Of a DNA stretch of 19,835 nucleotides, positions 1-7,707 are shown piece after piece. Below the pieces are notes generated by a model that did not search any database, was not told the DNA's origin, and was given only the letters and a program-made list of their open reading frames with translations. This stretch comes from Desulfuromonadaceae bacterium (GTDB taxonomy: Bacteria > Desulfobacterota > Desulfuromonadia > Desulfuromonadales > Geopsychrobacteraceae). Where the stretch lies: the NCBI GenBank assembly GCA_016744555.1, contig JADGED010000016.1:259-20093 (forward strand). The letters run 5' to 3'. The position numbers and the translations under genes were made by a program. Each line of letters opens with the position of its first letter. Within the stretch, counting starts at the first letter, position 1.

Positions 1-565
1 CGCCCAATTCGTACATGGTTCCATCGACACGCACCCGGACAAAACCGTCGGCCTGCAACTGTGCTAACTCCTTGCGGTACTCACCTTTACGACCACGAAC
101 GATTGGTGCCATGATCAATAATTTGGATTTTTCAGGGAACGCCATCACCTGATCAACCATTTGCTGAACGGTTTGTGAACTGATCATGCTTCCGCAACGA
201 TGGCAAATGATCTGTCCGGCCCGTGCGTAGAGGAGGCGGAGATAGTCGTAAATTTCGGTGACGGTGCCAACGGTAGAGCGGGGATTTTTCGAGGTAGTTT
301 TCTGCTCAATAGAGATTGCCGGAGAGAGGCCATCAATCTGATCGACATCTGGCTTTTCCATCTGCTCTAAAAACTGCCGTGCGTAAGCCGATAAACTTTC
401 GACGTAGCGACGTTGACCCTCGGCATAGATAGTATCAAAAGCTAAAGTGCTTTTGCCTGAACCGGAAACGCCAGTTATGACAACTAACTTATCTCGTGGA
501 CTATCGACATCAATGTTTTTCAGGTTGTGCTCACGGGCACCGCGAATTTTTATTGTATCAATCAT
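1..565 (-). CDS. uvrA: UvrA, excinuclease ABC subunit A (N-terminal part, cut by window edge)
   Basis: UvrA is the damage-recognition ATPase of nucleotide excision repair and works in the cytoplasm with UvrB and UvrC. Only the first 188 codons are present; the rest lies beyond base 1. The protein opens with the family hallmark IKIRGAREHNLKNIDV, followed by a Walker A motif GVSGSGKS (residues 32-39), the stretch YVESLSAYARQFLEQM, and the Q-loop region SIEQKT (85-90) with NPRSTVGTVTEIYDYLRLLY. The segment around residues 150-185 (IVRGRKGEYRKEL, GFVRVRVDG) belongs to the UvrB-binding/insertion part. The ATG at 563-565 starts exactly where UvrA proteins normally start and has a modest purine-rich site (AAAGAG) six bases upstream. 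I saw no clear LexA operator upstream. It lies downstream of pdxA on the same strand, separated by a palindromic repeat. Confidence 0.97.
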   Translation of the reverse strand, partial: MIDTIKIRGAREHNLKNIDVDSPRDKLVVITGVSGSGKSTLAFDTIYAEGQRRYVESLSAYARQFLEQMEKPDVDQIDGLSPAISIEQKTTSKNPRSTVGTVTEIYDYLRLLYARAGQIICHRCGSMISSQTVQQMVDQVMAFPEKSKLLIMAPIVRGRKGEYRKELAQLQADGFVRVRVDGTMYELG

Positions 566-615
566 GGATTACTCTTTACCCTTTTAATTCTTGTTACTAA
601 AAAAGACTGAATTTA

Positions 616-800
616 GACACCAAGTACACCAAAGGAATCTATGAAAAAATTTTCAACGGAGAGGCGCTGAGTCACAGAGAGCGGAGAGGAAAAGCAAAAT
701 CGTTTTTGGTTTTAAAACCCTATAGACTTTGTTACTCCTCTGCTTCTCTCCGCCTCTCCGTTAAAATAAAGACTTTCGTTTTTATTGGTGTCTTGGTGGC
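616..800. repeat. Imperfect long palindromic intergenic repeat between pdxA and uvrA
   Basis: The 246 bp gap between uvrA and pdxA is almost filled by a nested inverted repeat. Outer arms: 617-632 (ACACCAAGTACACCAA) against 785-799 (reverse complement CCACCAAGACACCAA). Inner arms: 655-666 (AACGGAGAGGCG) matches 751-762 perfectly in reverse complement, continued by purine-rich versus pyrimidine-rich flanks (667-690 and 735-750). The centre holds a perfect 12-bp palindrome GGTTTTAAAACC at 708-719, close to the midpoint of the whole element. No ORF or transposase lies inside. The GGAGAGGCGGAGAG and ACACCAAGACACCAA style of sequence resembles dispersed intergenic repeats found in many environmental genomes, including the Geobacter group; that likeness is from memory. 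It could be a non-autonomous mobile palindrome, or a folded element in the pdxA-uvrA transcript. Confidence 0.65.
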
Positions 801-811
801 TATCAATTGGT

Positions 812-1807
812 TTATATGTTTTTCGCCATTTGTTTCGCCATTTTTACCGCAGCAATCAAGCTAGCAGTATTCGCCTTACCTGTCCCCGCTAAATCGTAAG
901 CAGTTCCATGATCAACGCTGGTGCGGACAATCGGTAGCCCCAATGTGACGTTTACGGCATCATCAAAATGGAGCAGTTTTAGTGGGATTAACCCTTGATC
1001 GTGATACATGCACACCACTGCATCGTAGGCACCTTTGACGGCAAAGTGAAATAACGTGTCGGCACTGTGGGGGCCATCTGCGTTGATCCCTTCTGCTTTT
1101 GCTGCGGTAATTGCTGGAGTAATAAGGCGCTCTTCTTCATCACCAAATAGGCCGTTTTCGCTGGCATGTGGATTTAGTGCTAGTACCGCTATTCGGGGTT
1201 GCGGCAGTCCAAATTGCTGCTTAAAAGCTGCGTCGGTAATGCGGATGGTCTGTAAAATCTCGTCGCTGGTTAGCGTTTCAGGAATATCCCGATAAGCAAG
1301 ATGGGTAGTCACTAGGCACACTTTTAGGCGTTCACCGGCTAACATCATCACCACTTTTTCAATGCCACAGCGTTCCGCCAGCAGTTCGGTGTGACCAGGA
1401 AAATGAAATCCAGCGGCGTTAATTGCGGCTTTATTAATTGGGCAAGTGACAATCCCCGACGCAGTTTTATCAAGGCACCGAGCAATGGCATATTCGATAT
1501 AGTCAGCCATTGCTTTGCCGCAGTTGGTCTCTGGTTGTCCGTATTGCAGAGATGTTGGATCTAAGTCTGAAATCGAATGTACCAACAGTTGCTGCTCGCC
1601 AAAGGTGGCTCGGTAACGGTTGCCTTTTAACTTGGTGAACTTACCTTCACAATTAAAAATTTTACCCGCATGGCACAAGACATTTATGTCGCCAACGACT
1701 TCAATTTCTGTGTTGAAAGGTAAAAAGGAGTTATCCAGTAGGGCTTTAACTATTAGCTCTGGTCCGATCCCTGTTGGATCGCCCATGGTCAGGAGTAATG
1801 GCGCCAT
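812..1807 (-). CDS. pdxA: 4-hydroxythreonine-4-phosphate dehydrogenase PdxA
   Basis: PdxA oxidises 4-phosphohydroxy-L-threonine with NAD in the cytoplasm; the product is used by PdxJ to make pyridoxine phosphate (DXP-dependent vitamin B6 pathway). The 331-residue length is normal. Family signatures are all present: GDPTGIGPE near the N terminus (9-17), GHTELLAE (138-145), THLAYRDIP (168-176), NPHASENG (212-219), MYHDQGLIPLK (267-277), and the C-terminal VNVTLGLPIVRTSVDHGTAYDLAG. The three metal-binding histidines expected from E. coli PdxA (His166, His211, His266) correspond to His169, His214 and His269. NPHASENGLFG departs slightly from the usual NPHAGE-GG version. The ATG at 1805-1807 has a GAGG ribosome site, which lies in the loop of a small hairpin (1810-1828). 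A sigma-70-type promoter lies at 1841-1870. The next gene downstream is uvrA. Confidence 0.97.
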   Translation of the reverse strand: MAPLLLTMGDPTGIGPELIVKALLDNSFLPFNTEIEVVGDINVLCHAGKIFNCEGKFTKLKGNRYRATFGEQQLLVHSISDLDPTSLQYGQPETNCGKAMADYIEYAIARCLDKTASGIVTCPINKAAINAAGFHFPGHTELLAERCGIEKVVMMLAGERLKVCLVTTHLAYRDIPETLTSDEILQTIRITDAAFKQQFGLPQPRIAVLALNPHASENGLFGDEEERLITPAITAAKAEGINADGPHSADTLFHFAVKGAYDAVVCMYHDQGLIPLKLLHFDDAVNVTLGLPIVRTSVDHGTAYDLAGTGKANTASLIAAVKMAKQMAKNI

Positions 1808-1840
1808 TTAACTTACCTCGGTTAAGTTGTCTAATAGTGT

Positions 1841-1870
1841 ATTATAGCGGAAAAAAGCGTTGCGAGACAA
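1841..1870 (-). promoter_or_regulatory. Sigma-70-type promoter for pdxA
   Basis: Read on the minus strand, a perfect -10 box TATAAT (1841-1846) follows a -35 candidate TTGTCT (1865-1870, four of six consensus bases) with an 18-base spacer. Transcription would start near 1834, giving a leader of about 27 bases before the pdxA ATG, too short for a riboswitch. The position directly upstream of pdxA supports the call. Confidence 0.6.
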
Positions 1871-1897
1871 GCGTTGGTATGGAATAAAGAAAGATGG

Positions 1898-2803
1898 TTA
1901 GTCGCTAGTTGGTTTAGTTTTCCGATTAGTTAAATAAACGCCACTACTAACAAGAAGTACGCCGCTTAATAGGGATGCAGTTAGTGGTTCCTCTAATATC
2001 CATGCGGATAAAAGAATGGCACAAATTGGAACAAAATTGATGAACTGACCGGCTCGCGTTGGTCCAATTTTTTTAATGCCTTGATAATACCAGGTAAATC
2101 CTAGGACCGTACCGCAAAAGCCAAGGTAAAAAAGGCTTAGCCAACTAGTTAGTGAGTAGTTGGAAATGTGTGAAAACATTCCCGTTATGTAGGCGGCAGG
2201 GAATAATAACAGGGTACCAATAAGGGACGAATAAGTGACTGCAATAAGCGGAGAGAGGTTTTTTAACGCGGCACGGCCAACAAGTGAATAAGTAAGCCAG
2301 CAACCGACACAACCAAAAATATATAATTCTCCAGTACCGAAACCGCTTTGAAGAATCGACAATGGTTGTCCGTGGGTAATAACAATAATTGCACCACTAA
2401 CCGATAGAATAATACCAATAACTTTTAGAAAATGAAGTTTTTCACCAAATAATATGGCCGCAAATAGGGCAATCATAATGGGGTTGTTAGCAATAATTAC
2501 TGCCGCCCGACCTGCTTCAATTAATTCTAGCCCACGGAAAAAACAAGCATTGTAGCCAAATACACCACTAAGTCCCAAAATCAATAGTGGTAACCACTGC
2601 TTGCGTTCAACTTTTGGTAGGCATTTATGGGTTCTTAAAGTAATGAGTAACAAAATAGTTGAGGCAATCGCAAAACGGAGAAATGCTGCAGCAAATGGCT
2701 GTACATCGCCAGCTAGTAAACGACCGGTTATGAAAGTTCCCCCCCAGAATAGGGCCATTAGTAAAAGTTTTATATATACATTAAGGTTTGATTGGTTAGG
2801 CAT
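1898..2803 (-). CDS. EamA-family (DMT superfamily) membrane transporter
   Basis: This is a polytopic inner-membrane permease of the drug/metabolite transporter superfamily, made of two tandem EamA repeats with about ten hydrophobic segments. The first repeat starts with the typical LLMALFWGGTFITGR helix and ends at the NNPIMIALFAAILFGEKL...GIILSVSGAIIVI pattern. The second ends at FINFVPICAILLSAWILEEPLT...LLSGVLLVSSGVYL. The substrate cannot be told from sequence; relatives export amino acids, metabolites or drugs. I place the start at the ATG at 2801-2803 (protein MPNQSNLN...), giving about 301 residues. A TTG at 2831-2833 would add ten residues and has only a weak AGG nearby, so it is less likely but not excluded. 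It is a distant paralogue of the permease at 3235-4092, not a tandem copy. Confidence 0.88.
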   Translation of the reverse strand: MPNQSNLNVYIKLLLMALFWGGTFITGRLLAGDVQPFAAAFLRFAIASTILLLITLRTHKCLPKVERKQWLPLLILGLSGVFGYNACFFRGLELIEAGRAAVIIANNPIMIALFAAILFGEKLHFLKVIGIILSVSGAIIVITHGQPLSILQSGFGTGELYIFGCVGCWLTYSLVGRAALKNLSPLIAVTYSSLIGTLLLFPAAYITGMFSHISNYSLTSWLSLFYLGFCGTVLGFTWYYQGIKKIGPTRAGQFINFVPICAILLSAWILEEPLTASLLSGVLLVSSGVYLTNRKTKPTSD

Positions 2804-3234
2804 AAGTGAGACTATACGCCTTTCAAGGTTCAAAACCTATACTGCTGTTAATTTGATGTTGGTATTGTATTTTATTTGTTCGCCATTAGAGACGGTATGG
2901 ATCGTTAGGCGATGAACGAAATTTATCGATTTAACGTGCTTCAACTTTAACGACTCCTGTTAGAAAACTAGGAGAGTTGCAACGCAGCCGAGTTTTATTT
3001 CAATGCGGTTGTTCCCGAAAATGGTAGAGACTCTGGCGACAGAAATAAAAAGTGTTTCTTTTTGCTTCGTTGTCTTTGCGATTCAAAAAAAATGATGGCG
3101 GCAGTTGACAGTCGATCGTCGGTCCGAGAACCGACGGTCTTATCTTTGATTATAGGGTTGTTTGCTCCTAGTAGGTTATCCACATGGAATAACCGCTTTA
3201 AGGAGTGGGAAAAACTCGGCAATGATGCAAACAT
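2804..3234. other. ~430 bp gap between two permease genes with hairpins and no convincing gene
   Basis: I see no credible gene here. A 79-codon minus-strand frame (2995-3234) begins directly after the stop of the upstream permease gene but has no family features and a random-looking composition. There are two hairpins: 3114-3123 with 3130-3139 (CGTCGGT/ACCGACG core, one G-U pair, six-base loop), and 3174-3194 (GGTTATCC/GG-A-ATAACC), the latter enclosed by CTCCT (3166-3170) and AGGAG (3201-3205). On the minus strand they lie just downstream of the permease at 3235-4092, so they may act in its 3' end processing or termination. Neither is followed immediately by a T run; an 8-T run on the minus strand comes about 25 bases after the first hairpin. 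Confidence 0.4.
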
Positions 3235-4092
3235 TTAGTTGCGCGGGAGCCGTCTGCCCCAGTACTGATGTAGAAGCAACGAAAAAAGGATTACTGCTCC
3301 ACCTAAGGCTAATCTTGCTAAGTTGGCATCACGATTCCAGATTAGTAGGTTAACAATTAGCCCTGCAGGGATTAGTGCATTGTTCATAATTGCTAAAATT
3401 CCGGCATCTACTTTAGTTGCCCCTTTGTTCCAGAAAAAATAACCTAGTCCCGATGCTACAATTCCTAAATAAACCAAAACTTCCCATTGCATTGCTGTTG
3501 TTGGGAGCTTTGCTGAATTACCAAAAATAAACCAAGTGATTATGGTGACAACTAGAGCACCTAAGTAAAAATAGCCGAAAATAGCGCGCTGCGGCAGCTT
3601 TATCTCCTCTTTCTCTAGTAATGCTTTGTAGCCAGATTGCCCCAAAGCAAAGCAAAGGTTTGCCCCTTGGACTACTATAAATCCGGTGATTACGTCGCTG
3701 CTAATACCGTTGTAACGGATTATTGCCGCTCCCAATACTGCAATAATTGCTGTAACAAGGTATCTGGCACTGAAGCGTTTTTGCATTAGGTCAAAAATGA
3801 GAGTTACGTAGACTGGGGTCAATATAGTAAAAATAAGGACCTCTGGAACCGTTAGCAGGAGAAACGATTGATAATAAAATACATACATGCAACCTAACTG
3901 GATTGCACCTAGAGCCATAAGTTTTATGGCAAGTTTAAGTGGCAATGGCCGAATGAACGGTAGAAAAACCAAAGTGGCTAATGCAACACGAGTGAGTACA
4001 GAAAAATAAGCGTCGACCTGACCGGCTAGATATACACCGATTAAACTAAAAGAAAATGCCCAGAGAATTGTAATTGCCAATAAGTAGATCAT
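3235..4092 (-). CDS. EamA-family (DMT superfamily) membrane transporter
   Basis: A second EamA-type permease, 285 residues, with about ten hydrophobic segments in two homologous halves. The first half runs from MIYLLAITILWAFSFSLIGVYLAG to the TVPEVLIFTILTPVYVTLI and AVLGAAIIRY segments. The second includes YLGIVASGLGYFFWNKGATKVDAGILAIMNNALIPAGL and a C-terminal helix ending in a basic tail (RRLPRN). This layout is normal for the family. The ATG at 4090-4092 is preceded by a GGGTGG ribosome-site-like run. It is divergent from the flagellar operon, whose promoter lies about 240 bp upstream. The substrate is unknown, and nothing ties the permease functionally to motility. Confidence 0.9.
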   Translation of the reverse strand: MIYLLAITILWAFSFSLIGVYLAGQVDAYFSVLTRVALATLVFLPFIRPLPLKLAIKLMALGAIQLGCMYVFYYQSFLLLTVPEVLIFTILTPVYVTLIFDLMQKRFSARYLVTAIIAVLGAAIIRYNGISSDVITGFIVVQGANLCFALGQSGYKALLEKEEIKLPQRAIFGYFYLGALVVTIITWFIFGNSAKLPTTAMQWEVLVYLGIVASGLGYFFWNKGATKVDAGILAIMNNALIPAGLIVNLLIWNRDANLARLALGGAVILFSLLLHQYWGRRLPRN

Positions 4093-4328
4093 TTAAAACC
4101 ACCCTATTTGTGAATTATGCTGATAACAAGAGGTGGAATAATGCAGATAATTCACTATGTCGTCAACCCTAAAAAGGATTCGTAGTTTACAATGTTTGCT
4201 GCTTTCGCTGTTTAGCTAAGTCAAAAATACGTCAGTTTTATTCTTTCTTTTTTATGTAGACATTATTGTCCATGTTGGAATCATTGAAACCTTTTAAAAA
4301 ACAATAGTTTATGAACTTTAAATCTGGT

Positions 4329-4345
4329 TTGGCACGGTTTTCGCC
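4329..4345 (+). promoter_or_regulatory. Sigma-54 (RpoN) promoter of the flagellar operon
   Basis: TTGGCACGGTTTTCGCC matches the sigma-54 consensus YTGGCACGRNNNTTGCW at nearly every fixed position. The invariant GG (4331-4332) and GC (4343-4344) have the required 10-base spacing, and the deviations are TCGC for TTGC and a final C. Transcription would start near 4356, about 33 bases before the TPR gene's ATG. Sigma-54 control of basal body/hook genes is known in many proteobacteria. The needed enhancer-binding activator is not encoded in this window. Confidence 0.82.
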
Positions 4346-4388
4346 TAAGAGTCGTACTGGGGATTAATACCAATTGTTGGAGGACTGG

Positions 4389-6803
4389 ATGCGATATTCA
4401 ATTCAAGTAGTTAAAATAATAGCTATTTTTTTGTTCTTGTTAGTTTTTTTTCTTAGTGCAGCTCTTACTGTTCGTGCCGCAGAACCGGTCGAGTTGCTGA
4501 ATTTAGAAAAAGAGGAAAAAACTGACTCGACCCAAATTACGTTTACTTTTTCCGCATTACCGAAGTTTACCAGTACTCATTCTGGACAGCGAGTAGAGTT
4601 AAAGTTAACGCAGGCGACGGCAGTTGATGATTTGCGTACTCTTCCTGAAGGTGAGCGGGTACTAAGCGTGTTGTTTGCAAAAAAACGCGATGAGCTCATA
4701 GCCTCAATTTTACTGCGGCGTCACCCGCAAAAAGTTATTACCGAGGCAAAACAAAATCCTGCCCGAGTAGTAATGGACATAATTTGGAAAGACACAGCTG
4801 CAACTCGACCCGGAGTTGCATTTAGTATTGCCGATATGCCGCCGCGTAAAGCGGGACGAAGAGCAGAAAAATTACAGCAAGAATCCCCATGGGGAAATAA
4901 TTGGAATGAATTTTTCCGTTTTTATCGAACCTACTGGAAAATGGATTTACCCATCAACTTTACCCTGCCGATTTTACCTAGTTTGATTACTGATGAGGAA
5001 AGTCCGCTGTTACCGTTGCAGCAACATAGCGACAAGAACATGTTTCTTAGCTTAATCCAAACTGCTACAGGGTTGAGTGGTTTAGATCAAGAACAAATCC
5101 GGCTGCGCAATCTTCTTTTGGTTGAAGCACAATTACGTACTGGAGCTAAAGAGGCGGCTATTTCACGCTTGGATGGCATGCGCCGCAAAGAGGGTGCAGA
5201 ATCGGTACGTGTCGATTATTTGACAGCTTATGGTCAAGCCCTCGATGGTCAGCCATATGTTGCGTTATTGACATTACAAGGGCTGCTACCACGCATGGAA
5301 GCAGCAGACCCGTTATTACCGATAGCATTACTTTTAACCGCCGAGACGGCAATGGCGGTTGGTAAAGACAAGGAAGCGCTTGGCTATCTAAGGACCGCTG
5401 ATATTGAGTGGCCAGAACATTTACGGTTGCCGGTTGAAATGCGTATTGCAGATGCCAAAGTAGGGATTGGTGAGTTTGCTGAGGCTATCTCTATCTATCA
5501 AGATTTGGTCGAAGAGCCGGGTTTGTTTGAGTTTTACCGTTATTCGCTTAATAGAGCTGGGGTTGCTGCATTTAAAAATGGCAATTACATGTTTGCTAAA
5601 GAGGTGTTTAAGCGCTTAATTGAGCCTGTGGGCCTGGAGAAAACTCTGGGTGACGATTTGTTATTGTTTGCAGCTGGGGCTGCAGCTTATGAAGCCGGAG
5701 ATATGGGCTGGGGAATGATTGGTTTAGATCGGGTAGTGTTAGACCGCCCAGAAAGTGAAGGTGCCGATCGAGGTGCGTTGCGTTTGATTGATATTAAATT
5801 GATCAACGGTGGAGAATTAGAATTAGCGCAAGCAGTCGATGCATATAGCAAGCTGGGGGTACGTTCACAGTATTTACCTGTGCGTGAGGAGGGACGCTTT
5901 AAAAGCGCCTTAGCTCTATCGTTATTGGGTGAAAATGAAGAGAGTGTTTCGCAGTTAATGCGTTTCAGGCGAGAATTTAGTAATTCTAAACTGCTGCGTG
6001 AAGCAGACTTATTAGTGCTGCAGCAACTGCCAGGAGTTATCCACAATTTATTGCAGCAGAAAAATGATTTACGTGCCGTGGTGTTAGCCGAACAAAACCG
6101 TAAATTACTACTGCGCAGCGGCTTCAATAAAAAGCTTCTTCGGGATTTAGCAACAGCATTTGAACGGTTAGGACTTTATGAACGCTCTAGCAGAGTATTG
6201 TTATATTTACTCGATAGAGCTGCCGGAAAGCCCGAGCAGCAGCATCTTTACCTCCCTTTAAGTCAAGCGTATGTAAAACGCCAGGAATTCAACTTAGCTA
6301 GTAAGTATGCGAAGCAATACTTGCAAAAATATCCTCAAGGTGAAGACGCCGATAAGCTATTCGGCATTTTGTTGGATTCTTTTGCGCGTGAAGGACGCCA
6401 AGAAGATTTAGCAGAGTGGCTTAAGCGTAAAAACCGTCCGAGTAGTGCAGATTTAGAAATTCGAGCAGCATATATCTATTGGCAACGTGGAGAACTGCAA
6501 CTGTTGGTTGCCAGTCTCGAGCGGATAACAAGCGGTGGCGGTAAATTGGAAGTCAAAGAAATGGCACTTCTAGCTGAAAGCTTATATCAACTGAAAAAAA
6601 ATGGAGCCGCAGAAAAAATATATCGGCAACTTTATGATGACCCCGCATATAAGGTGCAATCCCGCTACCGCACTGCACAAATACTGTTACGGCAACAGAA
6701 AAATAAAGCTGCAATAAGCCTGTTAAAGCAGGTGGTGAAAGAAGATGGTTTGACTAGATGGGGAAAGTTGGCTCAGGATTTGCTCATACAAGAACAAAAT
6801 TGA
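4389..6803 (+). CDS. Secreted/periplasmic TPR-repeat protein heading the flagellar operon
   Basis: About 804 residues. I start it at the ATG 4389, five bases after a GGAGG site (4379-4383), rather than at the in-frame TTG at 4374. Residues 1-31 form a clear signal peptide: basic start, a long hydrophobic core, then VRAA. Residues ~32-145 form a beta-strand-rich module (ITFTFSALPKF, RVELKLTQA, ARVVMDIIW) that recalls AMIN-type periplasmic domains. From about residue 200 to the end, helix-pair repeats of TPR/Sel1-like character dominate, for example around EAISIYQDLVEEP, FAKEVFKRLIEP and FNLASKYAKQYLQKYP. It is the first gene after the sigma-54 promoter and 38 bp before flgB. It is not a standard basal body protein. 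The architecture and size recall the Campylobacter periplasmic motor-scaffold protein PflA (about 788 residues, signal peptide, TPR), but homology is not shown here. It could instead be a generic assembly or secretin-pilotin-like factor. Confidence 0.85.
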   Translation: MRYSIQVVKIIAIFLFLLVFFLSAALTVRAAEPVELLNLEKEEKTDSTQITFTFSALPKFTSTHSGQRVELKLTQATAVDDLRTLPEGERVLSVLFAKKRDELIASILLRRHPQKVITEAKQNPARVVMDIIWKDTAATRPGVAFSIADMPPRKAGRRAEKLQQESPWGNNWNEFFRFYRTYWKMDLPINFTLPILPSLITDEESPLLPLQQHSDKNMFLSLIQTATGLSGLDQEQIRLRNLLLVEAQLRTGAKEAAISRLDGMRRKEGAESVRVDYLTAYGQALDGQPYVALLTLQGLLPRMEAADPLLPIALLLTAETAMAVGKDKEALGYLRTADIEWPEHLRLPVEMRIADAKVGIGEFAEAISIYQDLVEEPGLFEFYRYSLNRAGVAAFKNGNYMFAKEVFKRLIEPVGLEKTLGDDLLLFAAGAAAYEAGDMGWGMIGLDRVVLDRPESEGADRGALRLIDIKLINGGELELAQAVDAYSKLGVRSQYLPVREEGRFKSALALSLLGENEESVSQLMRFRREFSNSKLLREADLLVLQQLPGVIHNLLQQKNDLRAVVLAEQNRKLLLRSGFNKKLLRDLATAFERLGLYERSSRVLLYLLDRAAGKPEQQHLYLPLSQAYVKRQEFNLASKYAKQYLQKYPQGEDADKLFGILLDSFAREGRQEDLAEWLKRKNRPSSADLEIRAAYIYWQRGELQLLVASLERITSGGGKLEVKEMALLAESLYQLKKNGAAEKIYRQLYDDPAYKVQSRYRTAQILLRQQKNKAAISLLKQVVKEDGLTRWGKLAQDLLIQEQN

Positions 6804-6841
6804 AAAATTTGAATTTCGTGTCAAAAAAATAGGAGTTAGTT

Positions 6842-7255
6842 ATGGCAAATATCAGAATTGCTGACAGAACAATAGACGCATTGCAAAAAAGCCTCGATAT
6901 GCGTGCGCAAAAGCAGCAGGTTATAGCCAGTAATATTGCTAACGCCGATACCCCTGGATATAAAGCGCAGAAACTAAGCTTTGAAGATAGTTTGCGGCAA
7001 GCAATTAAAACTCCAGAAATGTCGCAGAGAAACACTAACAGCAAACATTTTCCTATTAGTGGCGGCGGAATTTCAGCGGTTCAAGCAACTATTAGTAAGC
7101 AACTAGATGGTGCCGATTTTGGTGATGGTAATACTGTGTCGGTAGATGATGAAATGCTTGAATTAGCCGAGAATCAATTATTATTTGAGACCAGCAGCCA
7201 AATTATAAAAAAGAAATTCACGATGCTAAAATTTGCCGCTGGTGATGGACGATAG
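6842..7255 (+). CDS. flgB: Flagellar basal-body rod protein FlgB
   Basis: FlgB is a proximal rod subunit exported by the flagellar type III system and assembled on the MS ring. The 137-residue length is usual. The N-terminal half carries the rod-family signature QQVIASNIANADTPGYKAQKLSFEDSLRQA (split here around residues 24-53), and the C-terminal helix has the typical pattern NTVSVDDEMLELAENQLLFETSSQ ahead of KKKFTMLKFAAGDGR. AGGAG lies six bases before the ATG. It is followed eight bases later by flgC, the usual partner. It also seems to lack any signal peptide, as expected for a type III substrate. Confidence 0.97.
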   Translation: MANIRIADRTIDALQKSLDMRAQKQQVIASNIANADTPGYKAQKLSFEDSLRQAIKTPEMSQRNTNSKHFPISGGGISAVQATISKQLDGADFGDGNTVSVDDEMLELAENQLLFETSSQIIKKKFTMLKFAAGDGR

Positions 7256-7263
7256 GAGGTTTT

Positions 7264-7695
7264 ATGGATATTTTTACAACCATGAAAGTTAGTGCTTCGG
7301 CACTTAAGGCCCAGAGAATCAGGTTGAACGCAATAAGTTCTAACCTTGCCAATATTGAAACTACTAGAACCCCTGATGGCGGTCCTTATCGTAAACGTGA
7401 AGTAGTGTTCCAAAGCACTCAAAAGGGCTTTTCCGATACTCTAGATAGTAAAATTGATAATAGTGTTCATGGTGTAAAGGTAGCCAAAATTCAGGCCAGT
7501 AATCTTCCCCCGCGGATGGTTTATAATCCCTCTCACCCCGATGCGGATGAACAGGGGCAAGTAGCTATGCCTAATATGAGTTTGGTTGAGGAAACTGCCG
7601 ACATGATGTCTGCATCGCGTGCCTATGAAGCTAACGTTACCGTGATTAAATCTGCCAAGCGTATGGCACTTAAATCACTGGAAATTGGGAAGTAG
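7264..7695 (+). CDS. flgC: Flagellar basal-body rod protein FlgC
   Basis: FlgC is a proximal rod component, 143 residues here, close to the usual length. It has the axial-protein N terminus (MKVSASALKAQRIRLNAISS, then NLANIETTRTPDGGPYRKREVVF), the family-specific stretch PPRMVYNPSHPDADEQGQVAMPN, and the C-terminal SRAYEANVTVIKSAKRMALKSLEIGK that packs into the rod core. A strong AGGAGG site (7254-7259) precedes the ATG by four bases. It lies tightly between flgB and fliE, the conserved flgBC-fliE order. Confidence 0.98.
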   Translation: MDIFTTMKVSASALKAQRIRLNAISSNLANIETTRTPDGGPYRKREVVFQSTQKGFSDTLDSKIDNSVHGVKVAKIQASNLPPRMVYNPSHPDADEQGQVAMPNMSLVEETADMMSASRAYEANVTVIKSAKRMALKSLEIGK

Positions 7696-7707
7696 GAAGG
7701 AAGGTAG

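Noticed and set aside
566..640. LexA/SOS operator ahead of uvrA
   Set aside because: uvrA is often SOS-controlled, but I found no CTGT-N8-ACAG or similarly clear dyad close to the start, so none is claimed.
2804..2940. Sigma-70 promoter for the permease at 1898-2803
   Set aside because: AT-rich sequence gives several weak -10-like boxes, but no pair with a reasonable -35 box and spacing was convincing.
3114..3139. Rho-independent terminator for the 3235-4092 permease
   Set aside because: The hairpin is good, but on the minus strand the T run comes ~25 bases later instead of directly after the stem. Kept only as a hairpin.
2995..3234. 79-codon minus-strand frame starting right after the stop of the upstream permease
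   Set aside because: No family motifs, random-looking composition, no separate ribosome site, and the frame crosses two hairpins. Not called as a gene.
5687..6127. 146-codon open frame antisense to the TPR gene
   Set aside because: Ser/Asn/Arg-rich shadow of the helical repeats, with no supporting signals.
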